From NCBI GenBank assembly GCA_035347995.1, contig DAOPQD010000063.1, positions 1 to 19,724 of the forward strand: 19,724 bases of DNA. Direction: 5' to 3'. This stretch comes from JAAZNO01 sp012798275 (GTDB taxonomy: Bacteria; Chloroflexota; Anaerolineae; B4-G1; SLSP01). The translations under genes and the position numbers were made by a program. The notes under the pieces were generated by a model that was not told the origin of the DNA, searched no databases, and was given only the letters and a program-made list of their open reading frames with translations. The stretch's first letter is position 1, and every line of letters begins with the position of its first letter. Positions 13,753 through 19,724 of the stretch are shown here, piece after piece.

Positions 13753-16575
13753 TTAGCTCCGCCAGCGATAGTCGTTTCCCATCGCCTGGGTGAAGTCCAG
13801 CAGAATTTGGTCCTTGTTGTGCAATTCCCACTGATCGCCTGACCAGCGGTACAGCAGCAGCCCGTGGATTTGCTGGATGTAGGGGATGCTGTTCCAGCGG
13901 TGGATTTCCTGATAGGCGGCGCGTACCCAATTGATGTTGGCGTTGATCCAGCCCTGCTGGGTGGGATCCTCACAGCCAGGGGCCGCTGGGGGACGACAGA
14001 GGTGATTCGTCTCGCCGATGATCACCGGCACCTGTTTCCACCTGGCGGGAATCCGTTCCATGAATTGCCGATAGGTCTGGAAGTCGAAGTAGTGGTCGGT
14101 CATGAAATCGGCGAAGGAGGTGAGCGAGGTGATGGCGCTCACGGAAGGTCCGTGGGTGTAGGCGTGGAGGATGAAGGCGTCGAGCGCCGGGATGGCGTCC
14201 AGCATCTCCTGGAAATATTCCAGCGGGCGATAGCGCCGGTTGACCCGCTGCATCGGCGTGGAATTGTAGGGATCAACCGCGGCGGGGGCGACGTAGGCCT
14301 GCGGCAGGACGCTTTTGACCGCCGCGTAGACTTTGTTGAAGGCGCGGGCGTACAGCTGCGGCGTGATGTTTTCCCGAATCACCCCCACATCTCCCGGATG
14401 TTCGCTGGGGTTGTTGGGCTCGTTGCCGATCTGGAGGATCCAGGTGTAATGCGAGGCAGGCTCTTCGTCATGTTTGAGGTAGAGCTCCACCCAGCGGGCG
14501 CAGGTCGCGGCAAAGGCGTCGTAGAGGGGGGAATCGGGCAAGGTCCCTGAGGGATAGTAGCTGTGGTTCAGCCGCACGACGACGCCGTAGCCTGCCCGTG
14601 ACCAATCCCAGAGCCTCTGTCGCCATTCCTCGTTGAAGCCCATGGCGGGATTGGAGCCGATCGCCTGCGTGAAGAGAATCCAGCCGCGTTTGCCGCTGCT
14701 CTCGAAGAGCTGTCGGATGCGCTGTCGTTGTTCGGGCGTGTCGTCGGCGATATCGGCGGTGTGCATCCCGAAAAGCCAGGCGGAGCGGCCGTAGGGGAGT
14801 TTGGCGTCGTTGGCCGGCCGGCGGGTATCCGGCGCTTCGGGCGCCCGCAGCTGCATGACCGGCACATATCCCTCGCGGCGCGAGGGCGTGCGCACCTGGA
14901 GCCAGGCGCCGAATTGCTCCAGTTTGTCGGCGGTGACGTCGGGCGCTTCCAGCGATTCGAGCACGGTGGCGTGGGGCATCCACCAGCCGGGGGCGGCCTC
15001 GGGGTCGGGCGCGGCGCGCAGCTGCACGCCGGCCTGCGGGCTTTCGACGAGCACGTAGCGAACCTCGGCGGTGGTTCGCACGTAAGGGCGCAGATACCAG
15101 GCGGCCACATAGCCTTCCAGCCCGTTGGGGGTGACCACTCGCAGCCAGTCGCCCTCTTGCCCCACCTTGCGCTGCGTTTCGGCGTCGGATTCCAGCGAGA
15201 AAAGCACGCTGCCGTGCGGCGCCTGTCCGATCTGACCGTGCGTGCTCGAAGGCCCGTTGCGGAGGGCGAGGTAGCCCTCCTCTGGATTGTGGACGCGCAC
15301 GCGCAACCCCGGGGTGGCAGGGGCGAGAGGATCGTAGGGGCTGAGATACCAGGCCGCAGCCCAGACGGTCGGGCCCTCCGGTTCGACCTGGACGTGCAGC
15401 CAATTGCCCGCTTTCCCGACCTGCTGGAGCGCTTTGTCGGCGCCTTCCACCACTTTCAACCGCGTCCCTTTGGGGATGCGTCCCACCAACGTTGTGGGGC
15501 GGACGACGGGTTCCGAGCGCGTGTTGAGCTCGTCGGTGCTCCAAACCGTGAGCAGCTGTCCGGCAGGCGAGGCGGGAGGCGGTGCTAACGCGGGCCATGG
15601 ACCCGGTGCGCTGGGCTGGAGCTGCGCTTCTGGCAGCCAGCCTTCCTGGCGGCCGGCGCGGACCCGCTGCCAGCGCTGTCCGCCGGCCGTCGTCGGCGAT
15701 CCGAGGAGCTCCACTTCCGTGCCGTAGACCAGACTGGCGAACCGCGAGGCGGCATTGCCGGCGCTGGCGAACAACACCGCTCCGCCGAGGGCGTGAATCC
15801 AGGCGGTGGGGGCGAGAGGGGGCGGGCTGCCGAGCACAAAGGCGCGAATCGGGGCAAAGTGCTCAGGGATGAGCGCCGCCGTGGTGTAGAGGCTGAAGAA
15901 GGTCGGCGCATAGCCGGCAAGGCAATCCAGCCACGTCTGGAGCACTTCCTTGCTCATCGGTTGTTGCGCCAGGTTATCCAGGTAAGGGCCGAGGACAGGA
16001 TAGATGGGCAGCTGCAACCCCTGTTGGCTCATCCAGGTCGTGTTTTGCTCGTAGGTCCACTTCCCGATGACGATTTCGGGCGGTTGGAGGTACGTCCCGT
16101 AAGCCATCGGCATCAGCCCGCCCTTGCAGTAGGGCCCCATCTCGTTGAAGGGAATGCCGGCGTGATAGGTGAGCGGGGTGGGATAAGAGCACAGATAGAG
16201 CCGGTCGGGATCCACATTGGCGGCGTGCAGCTTCTCGCCCAGGGCGATGGCGGCTTCCTGGCGCCCCTCGGTAGCGCCCTCTGCGTTGAAGACGAAGCCC
16301 TCAAAGCCGGCGGTGAAAGCGTCCACGACCATTTGCGCCTCGAAATCGGGGTCGCCGAGCGTGGTGAAACTCCACGCGAAGGGGACGTATCCCGCCTGCC
16401 GGATGCGCTGCGCTGCGGTCTGCAGGGCGGTGATCACGAAGCCGGGCTTCGGCCCCAGCGGCCCCTGCCCGACTTTGTACAGCACATGGGTGATGCTCAT
16501 GGCCGGGGCGATCATCAGCGCCTGTTCCAGTTCCCAGAGTCGCCAGGCCCATAGGCCTTTACCTTGCAGGATCAT
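13753..16575 (-). CDS. Large protein: N-terminal barrel-like domain, four SH3b-like modules, C-terminal glycosidase-like domain
   Basis: A 940-residue protein. Residues 1-250 resemble a glycosidase-type barrel (VPFAWSFTTLGDPDFEAQMV, GFEGFVFNAEG, LMPMAYGTY). Four SH3b-like modules follow, at about 263-318, 340-413, 423-497 and 505-577, each ending in a W.V / G(Y/W) turn such as GDWLRVV...GYVAAWYL. Residues of about 595-940 look like a clan GH-A hydrolase: IGNEPNNP with putative acid/base E719 and IIGETNH with putative nucleophile E855. No signal peptide or lipobox is visible, although SH3b modules normally act at cell walls. ATG 16575 is chosen for GGAGG 6 nt upstream and a leader matching another gene's; the frame extends to 16620 only through the repeat. 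The substrate is unknown; peptidoglycan or another glycan is plausible. Confidence 0.75.
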   Translation of the reverse strand: MILQGKGLWAWRLWELEQALMIAPAMSITHVLYKVGQGPLGPKPGFVITALQTAAQRIRQAGYVPFAWSFTTLGDPDFEAQMVVDAFTAGFEGFVFNAEGATEGRQEAAIALGEKLHAANVDPDRLYLCSYPTPLTYHAGIPFNEMGPYCKGGLMPMAYGTYLQPPEIVIGKWTYEQNTTWMSQQGLQLPIYPVLGPYLDNLAQQPMSKEVLQTWLDCLAGYAPTFFSLYTTAALIPEHFAPIRAFVLGSPPPLAPTAWIHALGGAVLFASAGNAASRFASLVYGTEVELLGSPTTAGGQRWQRVRAGRQEGWLPEAQLQPSAPGPWPALAPPPASPAGQLLTVWSTDELNTRSEPVVRPTTLVGRIPKGTRLKVVEGADKALQQVGKAGNWLHVQVEPEGPTVWAAAWYLSPYDPLAPATPGLRVRVHNPEEGYLALRNGPSSTHGQIGQAPHGSVLFSLESDAETQRKVGQEGDWLRVVTPNGLEGYVAAWYLRPYVRTTAEVRYVLVESPQAGVQLRAAPDPEAAPGWWMPHATVLESLEAPDVTADKLEQFGAWLQVRTPSRREGYVPVMQLRAPEAPDTRRPANDAKLPYGRSAWLFGMHTADIADDTPEQRQRIRQLFESSGKRGWILFTQAIGSNPAMGFNEEWRQRLWDWSRAGYGVVVRLNHSYYPSGTLPDSPLYDAFAATCARWVELYLKHDEEPASHYTWILQIGNEPNNPSEHPGDVGVIRENITPQLYARAFNKVYAAVKSVLPQAYVAPAAVDPYNSTPMQRVNRRYRPLEYFQEMLDAIPALDAFILHAYTHGPSVSAITSLTSFADFMTDHYFDFQTYRQFMERIPARWKQVPVIIGETNHLCRPPAAPGCEDPTQQGWINANINWVRAAYQEIHRWNSIPYIQQIHGLLLYRWSGDQWELHNKDQILLDFTQAMGNDYRWRS

Positions 16576-16589
16576 CGTTTGCCTCCTTC

Positions 16590-16624
16590 GAAAATGGCCC
16601 CGAATGAACACGAATTTCACGAAT
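16590..16624 (-). repeat. 35-bp leader repeat, copy 1 (upstream of the SH3b/glycosidase-like gene)
   Basis: Identical over 35 bp to 19671-19705. In mRNA sense it contains three ATTCG units (ATTCGTGAA, ATTCGTGTTC, ATTCGGGG) spaced 9 and 10 nt, then GGCCATTTTC, and it ends two bases before the AGGAGG ribosome-binding site. CCTCCT is also conserved between copies, so the shared block includes the SD. Confidence 0.85.
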
Positions 16625-16711
16625 CAGAGTAACTGTTCAGCCACTGACTGAAAAACGGAAGATTCCCTGGCGACTACTGAAGATTGAGAATCAACTCTTG
16701 CCCTCTATCCG

Positions 16712-16738
16712 CTTTCCCCCGCGCTGCGCGGGGGAAAG
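16712..16738. repeat. Hairpin H1 of a three-hairpin cluster
   Basis: A perfect 12-bp inverted repeat (16712-16723 with 16727-16738; CTTTCCCCCGCG arm) with a 3-nt loop. GGGGAACTTTTTTT follows a few bases later. No gene reads into it on the + strand, so its role is unclear. Confidence 0.8.
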
Positions 16739-16753
16739 GGGAACTTTTTTTGT

Positions 16754-16792
16754 GGGGCTTTGCAGGCGGGCTATGCCCGCCTGCAAAGCCCC
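16754..16792. repeat. Hairpin H2 of the cluster, 18-bp perfect stem
   Basis: A perfect 18-bp inverted repeat (16754-16771 with 16775-16792; GGGGCTTTGCAGGCGGGC arm) with a TAT loop. CTTATTTTTT follows on the + side, which would make a terminator for + strand transcription, although no + strand gene precedes it. Confidence 0.85.
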
Positions 16793-16803
16793 CTTATTTT
16801 TTC

Positions 16804-16841
16804 TCCCCTCCCCAACGGCGTATGCGCCGTTGGGGAGGGGA
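16804..16841. repeat. Hairpin H3 of the cluster, 17-bp stem, REP-like
   Basis: A perfect inverted repeat (16804-16820 with 16825-16841; TCCCCTCCCCAACGGCG arm) with a TATG loop. The CCCCTCCCC...GGGGAGGGG form, followed by a G-rich tail, looks like dispersed palindromic intergenic elements seen in many bacterial genomes; dispersal cannot be tested within this window. Confidence 0.8.
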
Positions 16842-16853
16842 CAGGGGGTGGGG
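16832..16853 (+). other. Predicted G-quadruplex motif
   Basis: Four runs of four or five G (16832-16835, 16837-16840, 16844-16848, 16850-16853) are separated by loops of 1, 3 and 1 nt, a tight G4 consensus on the + strand. It overlaps the right arm of hairpin H3, so the two structures are mutually exclusive. The roughly 320-bp gene-free gap 16576-16896 is otherwise filled by the leader repeat and hairpins H1-H3. Confidence 0.6.
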
Positions 16854-16896
16854 CAAAAGCCCGAACCGGTGAGCCGTTGCCGTCGCTGCTCACGAC

Positions 16897-17559
16897 TCAC
16901 ATTTTCATCCTTGGATGATGTGCGCCAGCACCTGGCATCTCCTCGGAAGGGCCGCGGCGGTTTGTCCTGCTGACCCAGGGGGAATCCCGCACCAGGAAGC
17001 GCCAGGGCGCGGTGCGGGCGGCCTCATCGCCCGTGACGCCGATGCGCGGTCCCTGCATCACGTCCCCAACAACAATGTCGGCATCGGGCTCGATCCAGAG
17101 CGGCGCCCCCGGTGCGCACACATCCACCCCATCGAGGCTGCGGTCAATGGCGAGCGCCTGGCAGAGCCGTCCCGGCCCTCTGGCAAGATCGCGCCGGGCG
17201 ATGGACGCGCCGCGCCGTTGCTGTTGGATTTCGATCCCCTCGACCGGCTCCAGGGCCCGGATAAGGACGGCGGCAGGGAAATTCTCTGCTTCGGTCACCA
17301 GGTTCAGGCAGGCGTACATGCCATAGATGAGGTAGACATAGGCGCATCCTGGCGGCCCGAACATGGCGGCGTTGCGCTTCGTTTTGCCAAAGCGCGCATG
17401 GGAAGCCAGATCATCCATGCCGATGTAGGCTTCGACTTCGACGATGCGCCCTGCAAGGCGATGGCCCTCCCAATGCCGCACCAGGCGCTGTCCCAACAGC
17501 TCTCGCGCGACGAGCAGGGTGGGACGGCCAAAGAAGTCACGCGGCAGTGCTTGTGGCAA
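16897..17559 (-). CDS. mpg: 3-methyladenine DNA glycosylase (AAG/MPG family)
   Basis: Excises alkylated purines to start base excision repair. The 220 residues match bacterial members. Family features are ARELLGQRLVR, VEVEAYIG with the water-activating E43 and DNA-intercalating Y45, ASHARFGKTKRNAAMFGPPG, CAYVYLIYGMYACLNLV, LARGPGRLCQAL, and the C-terminal APWRFLVRDSPWVSR region. The C-terminal tail (about 20 residues, rich in G/P/H) is extra. The only plausible start is TTG 17559; it has GAGAGGA about 11 nt upstream and no ATG or GTG in frame nearby. It is a single-gene unit with its own promoter. Confidence 0.93.
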   Translation of the reverse strand: MPQALPRDFFGRPTLLVARELLGQRLVRHWEGHRLAGRIVEVEAYIGMDDLASHARFGKTKRNAAMFGPPGCAYVYLIYGMYACLNLVTEAENFPAAVLIRALEPVEGIEIQQQRRGASIARRDLARGPGRLCQALAIDRSLDGVDVCAPGAPLWIEPDADIVVGDVMQGPRIGVTGDEAARTAPWRFLVRDSPWVSRTNRRGPSEEMPGAGAHHPRMKM

Positions 17560-17637
17560 GGTGTTCTTGTTCCTCTCGTTGGGCGGTTTTCTACGGCAGC
17601 CTTATTCTGGGCGATGAGTTTGAAAACTTTCAGGTAA

Positions 17638-17665
17638 ATTCTAACGTAAAGCCGCAAAAGTGCAA
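17638..17665 (-). promoter_or_regulatory. Promoter for the DNA glycosylase gene
   Basis: On the - strand, TTGCAC (17665-17660) and TAGAAT (17643-17638) have a 16-nt spacer. The predicted leader is about 70 nt. It supports the TTG start at 17559 lying downstream. Confidence 0.55.
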
Positions 17666-17701
17666 TTTCGACCCATGTCAGACAGAAGGTTTGCGGTGGC
17701 G

Positions 17702-17723
17702 GGCCTGTCGCAGGCCTTTTTTT
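17702..17723 (+). terminator. Intrinsic terminator-like hairpin with no evident gene upstream
   Basis: GGCCTG (17702-17707), a TCG loop and CAGGCC (17711-17716) are followed by seven Ts. It is oriented on the + strand, yet the nearest upstream gene is antisense. It could end a short unannotated RNA or insulate the promoter that begins 18 nt later. Confidence 0.65.
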
Positions 17724-17740
17724 CAGAGACCGCCGCCTCA

Positions 17741-17769
17741 TTGACAAGGCGCGGGAATCTCACTAGAAT
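17741..17769 (+). promoter_or_regulatory. Sigma70-type promoter for the small membrane protein
   Basis: A perfect TTGACA (17741-17746), a 17-nt spacer and TAGAAT (17764-17769). Predicted start is at about 17776, one base before the ATG at 17777. Confidence 0.8.
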
Positions 17770-17812
17770 GGGGTTTATGAAAGCAATGTCACAGAGAGGG
17801 GGTATCAAAGCC

Positions 17813-18007
17813 ATGCAAAGGCCTATGGAGGATCTCTTTTTTGAGCCCGAATCCGAGACTGAGGAAGACATCACCCGTCACCCCAGGACGATTTCCGAGG
17901 TGTTGTGGCCCTGGCAGCGTTTTCTGCTGGCGACGTTGCTGTTCCTGGACGTGGCCGTCGTAGGGTTCTTGTTCCTGGTGATCCTGGGCCGATTTCAGTT
18001 TCGCTGA
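17813..18007 (+). CDS. Small single-pass membrane protein, hypothetical
   Basis: A predicted protein of 64 residues: an acidic N-terminal half (MEDLFFEPESETEEDITRHP) and one hydrophobic helix near the C-terminus (FLLATLLFLDVAVVGFLFLV, then ILGRFQFR). I do not recognise a family. The start at 17813 is chosen for GAGGGGG about 10 nt upstream. The alternative ATG 17777 would be read from an almost leaderless transcript. Starts before 17776 are excluded by the strong promoter. The N-in/C-out orientation is a guess from charges. It converges on the receiver-ParA gene with only 10 bp between stop codons; a weak hairpin (18002-18006/18027-18031) with TTTT lies inside that neighbour's 3' end. Confidence 0.65.
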   Translation: MQRPMEDLFFEPESETEEDITRHPRTISEVLWPWQRFLLATLLFLDVAVVGFLFLVILGRFQFR

Positions 18008-18017
18008 GGGGCCGGGA

Positions 18018-19094
18018 TCAGCTCAACAGCGTTTTCACTACCCGTCGCAATTCCGCCACCAGAGGCGATTCCGGCTGGCTGAGCACGGAAGGTGAGCCGC
18101 GGCGCAGGAGCAGGGCCTGGGTCTCGTCGTAGGGCAGGCGCGTGCAGATGGGCGCCGGCAAGGCGCGTTGCAGCGCCTCCAACGGCGGATGGGCCCCGGG
18201 CCGAAGTGTGTTGAGCACGATCAACATGCGTTCGCGGACATTTTCCAGCAATTGCAGCGTGCGGATAGCGGTCTGGATGCTGGGCGGTTCGTCGCTGCTG
18301 ACCATGACCAGGCGATGCGCGCGCTCGAGGGTGAGCTGCGCGGCCGCGTCCAGCGTGGGCGGCATGTCCGCGACGATGAAGCGAGAGTTACGCCCCAGCA
18401 ATTGGTACAGGGCGTCGAGTGATGCGGCATCCAGCCCTTCTCGTCGCAGCGGCAGCGGCGGCGAGGCCAGCAGTTTCAGCCCCGAATCGTGACGTTGCAT
18501 CAAACTTTCGATGGTAAGCCCCGGATTTTCGAGCAGGAAGCCCCAATGTCGTACCGGTTTCAGCCCCAGAAACAGCGCGTCATGCCCCGAATTGGGGGAG
18601 AGATCCATGAGCAGGGTCTGCCCGACCTGCTGGAGCAAGAGCGCGAGGTTGACCGCCACGGTCGTTTTGCCCACGCCGCCGGCCAATCCCATCACCCCCA
18701 CGATGAGCGCCCCGCCTTTGGAGGGCGTCTTTCCGAGCAGCTCGTTGATCTTTTCCAGAAGGACGTTAGTCTCCACGGGTTTGGTCAGGAACGTGTCGGC
18801 GCCGGCCTCTGCGGCAACGCGGCGATCTATGGGCTGTCCACGTGCGGTCAGGACGATGATGCGGATATGGGCGGTGGTAGGATTGCCGCGCAAACGCCGG
18901 ATCACATCATAGCCGGTCATGTCCGGCATCATCACATCCACAATCGCCAGATCTGGCCGCTCCGAAAGTGCCAGAGCCAGGCCCGTCTGCCCATCGGCGC
19001 TGAGCAAGACTTCGTGCTTGCCCCGTTCCTGCAGGATGATCTTCAGCAAGTCCAACATCTCGGCGCTGTCGTCAATCACCAAAATGCGTGCCAT
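18018..19094 (-). CDS. Receiver domain fused to a ParA/MinD-like ATPase (CpaE/TadZ-like)
   Basis: A 358-residue fusion. Residues 1-120 are a complete CheY-like receiver: acidic D8/D9, phosphoacceptor D53 in VDVMMPDMTGYD, T83 and K105 all present. Residues 130-358 are a ParA/MinD ATPase with P-loop GLAGGVGKTT (K143), LLMDLSPNSGHDALFLGL as the A' segment, and FIVADMPPTLD as Walker B. The signature lysine expected at the start of the deviant Walker A (KGGxGKT) is A138. This architecture resembles CpaE/TadZ proteins that localise Tad pili, although there the receiver is often degenerate; no tad genes are visible. AAGGAG lies 7 nt upstream of the ATG. It follows the gene at 19136-19657 by 41 nt, probably as an operon. 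Confidence 0.85.
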   Translation of the reverse strand: MARILVIDDSAEMLDLLKIILQERGKHEVLLSADGQTGLALALSERPDLAIVDVMMPDMTGYDVIRRLRGNPTTAHIRIIVLTARGQPIDRRVAAEAGADTFLTKPVETNVLLEKINELLGKTPSKGGALIVGVMGLAGGVGKTTVAVNLALLLQQVGQTLLMDLSPNSGHDALFLGLKPVRHWGFLLENPGLTIESLMQRHDSGLKLLASPPLPLRREGLDAASLDALYQLLGRNSRFIVADMPPTLDAAAQLTLERAHRLVMVSSDEPPSIQTAIRTLQLLENVRERMLIVLNTLRPGAHPPLEALQRALPAPICTRLPYDETQALLLRRGSPSVLSQPESPLVAELRRVVKTLLS

Positions 19095-19111
19095 GGCGGT
19101 CTCCTTGCTGT

Positions 19112-19129
19112 GAAAATGGACGCGAAAGA
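19112..19129 (-). repeat. Degenerate third copy of the leader repeat
   Basis: GAAAATGG at 19112-19119 plus the following ten bases match the start of the 35-bp repeat at 15 of 18 positions. It occupies the same place, just upstream of the ribosome-binding site of the receiver-ParA gene. The short length leaves room for chance. Confidence 0.4.
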
Positions 19130-19135
19130 GGGCTG

Positions 19136-19657
19136 TTAAAGGGACTGCAAGCCCAGGAAGCTGATCTGTGATTTGTTGACTAATGCTGCGGCGCCCTGAA
19201 AGCTCAAATCGGGCTCGAAGGTGACATGTGCGGTCACATCTACCACGGTCAGGAAGCGCTCGGTAGTGGAAGAGAGCAGCACACGCGGGTCGAGTCGCCC
19301 TGGCAGGCGCAGAAAGCCCTGCAGATCGAAGAAGGGCAGGGTGAGGAAAATGGGCACCAGCTGCAGGCCGAGGTAGCTGCCGTATTTCTGATCGCGCCTC
19401 AGTGTGTCGTTCAAATCCATGGAAAGCACAAACGTCAGGGCGTCCTTGACGATGATGGCCACTGGATAGCTGCCGGTGATCTCGCCTGCCTGTCTGATGG
19501 AGGAAACGTAAGCGTTCTCGATCGTCAGATAGGAGGTCGTGCTATCGTAGATGGCGTCACCCAATGAACGCTGGCGGGCGTCGTAGGCGCCGGAAACACG
19601 ATACCCATCCGCGAAGAAGTCGGCGACGATGGTGGTGGTGTGCTGTTTGCGCTCCAT
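19136..19657 (-). CDS. Hypothetical beta-rich protein with apparent internal duplication
   Basis: A 173-residue protein without a signal peptide or convincing membrane segment and of no family I can name. Two halves look related: residues of about 10-55 (FFADGYRVSGAYDARQ then STTSYLTIENAYVS) and about 105-150 (FFDLQGFLRLPGRLD then STTERFLTVVDVTAHVT). Each has a short strand, a G-x-hydrophobic turn, an STT element and a strand ending in a valine-rich segment, suggesting a duplicated small beta module. GGAGG lies 5 nt upstream of the ATG. It precedes the receiver-ParA gene by 41 nt on the same strand, so a shared function (signalling or surface organisation) is an inference. The leader carries the 35-bp repeat. 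Confidence 0.7.
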   Translation of the reverse strand: MERKQHTTTIVADFFADGYRVSGAYDARQRSLGDAIYDSTTSYLTIENAYVSSIRQAGEITGSYPVAIIVKDALTFVLSMDLNDTLRRDQKYGSYLGLQLVPIFLTLPFFDLQGFLRLPGRLDPRVLLSSTTERFLTVVDVTAHVTFEPDLSFQGAAALVNKSQISFLGLQSL

Positions 19658-19670
19658 AGAGCCCTCCTCG

Positions 19671-19705
19671 GAAAATGGCCCCGAATGAACACGAATTTCA
19701 CGAAT
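19671..19705 (-). repeat. 35-bp leader repeat, copy 2
   Basis: Identical to 16590-16624 over 35 bp, with weak similarity continuing for several more bases. It lies 13 nt upstream of the ATG at 19657, in the same relation to the ribosome-binding site as copy 1. Confidence 0.85.
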
Positions 19706-19724
19706 AAGATTAGAAATTCCTGGC

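Noticed and set aside
15793..16554. A 253-codon + strand open frame opposite the SH3b/glycosidase-like gene
   Set aside because: It is a shadow of the 940-residue gene, with no motif and no promoter or SD.
16576..16620. 15-residue N-terminal extension of the SH3b/glycosidase-like protein
   Set aside because: It would translate the leader repeat and bury the GGAGG site; the ATG at 16575 has ideal spacing.
16712..16841. Three successive palindromes considered as a CRISPR-like array
   Set aside because: The hairpins differ in sequence and there are no constant repeats with regular spacers.

Overview
The window looks like a chromosomal segment of a Chloroflexota bacterium (Anaerolineae/Caldilineae-like). 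This is inferred from the moderately high GC, a lipoprotein with a long Thr/Pro linker, a RecG with an N-terminal extension, a cyclic-2,3-diphosphoglycerate-synthetase-like GTPase, SH3b/glycosidase-like proteins, and a gene order mixing Firmicutes and Actinobacteria neighbourhoods. No rRNA, tRNA, CRISPR array, phage gene, transposase or integrase was seen.

Left part (1-3320): a secreted esterase-like lipoprotein (+) converges on an RpiR-family SIS-domain regulator (-). The regulator diverges from rpe (ribulose-phosphate 3-epimerase) across a compact region with opposed promoters and inverted repeats. rpe converges on rpmB (L28, -) at a bidirectional terminator.

Central + strand block (3396-12158): Asp23/YloU-like, FakA (DAK2/YloV), two tandem DegV/FakB fatty-acid-binding proteins, recG, coaD, a coiled-coil protein, rpmF (L32, with its own consensus promoter), a second Asp23 (YqhY-like) and nusB. 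This keeps the Bacillus order rpe-rpmB-yloU-yloV-...-recG, with two degV genes where B. subtilis has sdaAB/sdaAA. The second Asp23 sits next to nusB, as yqhY does in Firmicutes. The unifying theme is fatty-acid activation for phospholipid synthesis (FakA/FakB), CoA synthesis (coaD) and core ribosome/transcription genes. A GTPase of the COG2403 family follows as a separate unit closed by a strong terminator.

Right part (13753-19724), mostly - strand and more accessory: a 940-residue two-barrel protein with four central SH3b-like modules; a roughly 320-bp gap packed with three near-perfect hairpins and a G-quadruplex motif; a 3-methyladenine DNA glycosylase; a small single-pass membrane protein (+) with a consensus promoter; a receiver-ParA/MinD fusion; and an unassigned protein with an apparent internal duplication. 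The most unusual signal is a 35-bp leader repeat, identical in two copies and degenerate in a third. It lies immediately upstream of the ribosome-binding sites of three - strand genes and suggests a shared regulatory or mobile leader element.
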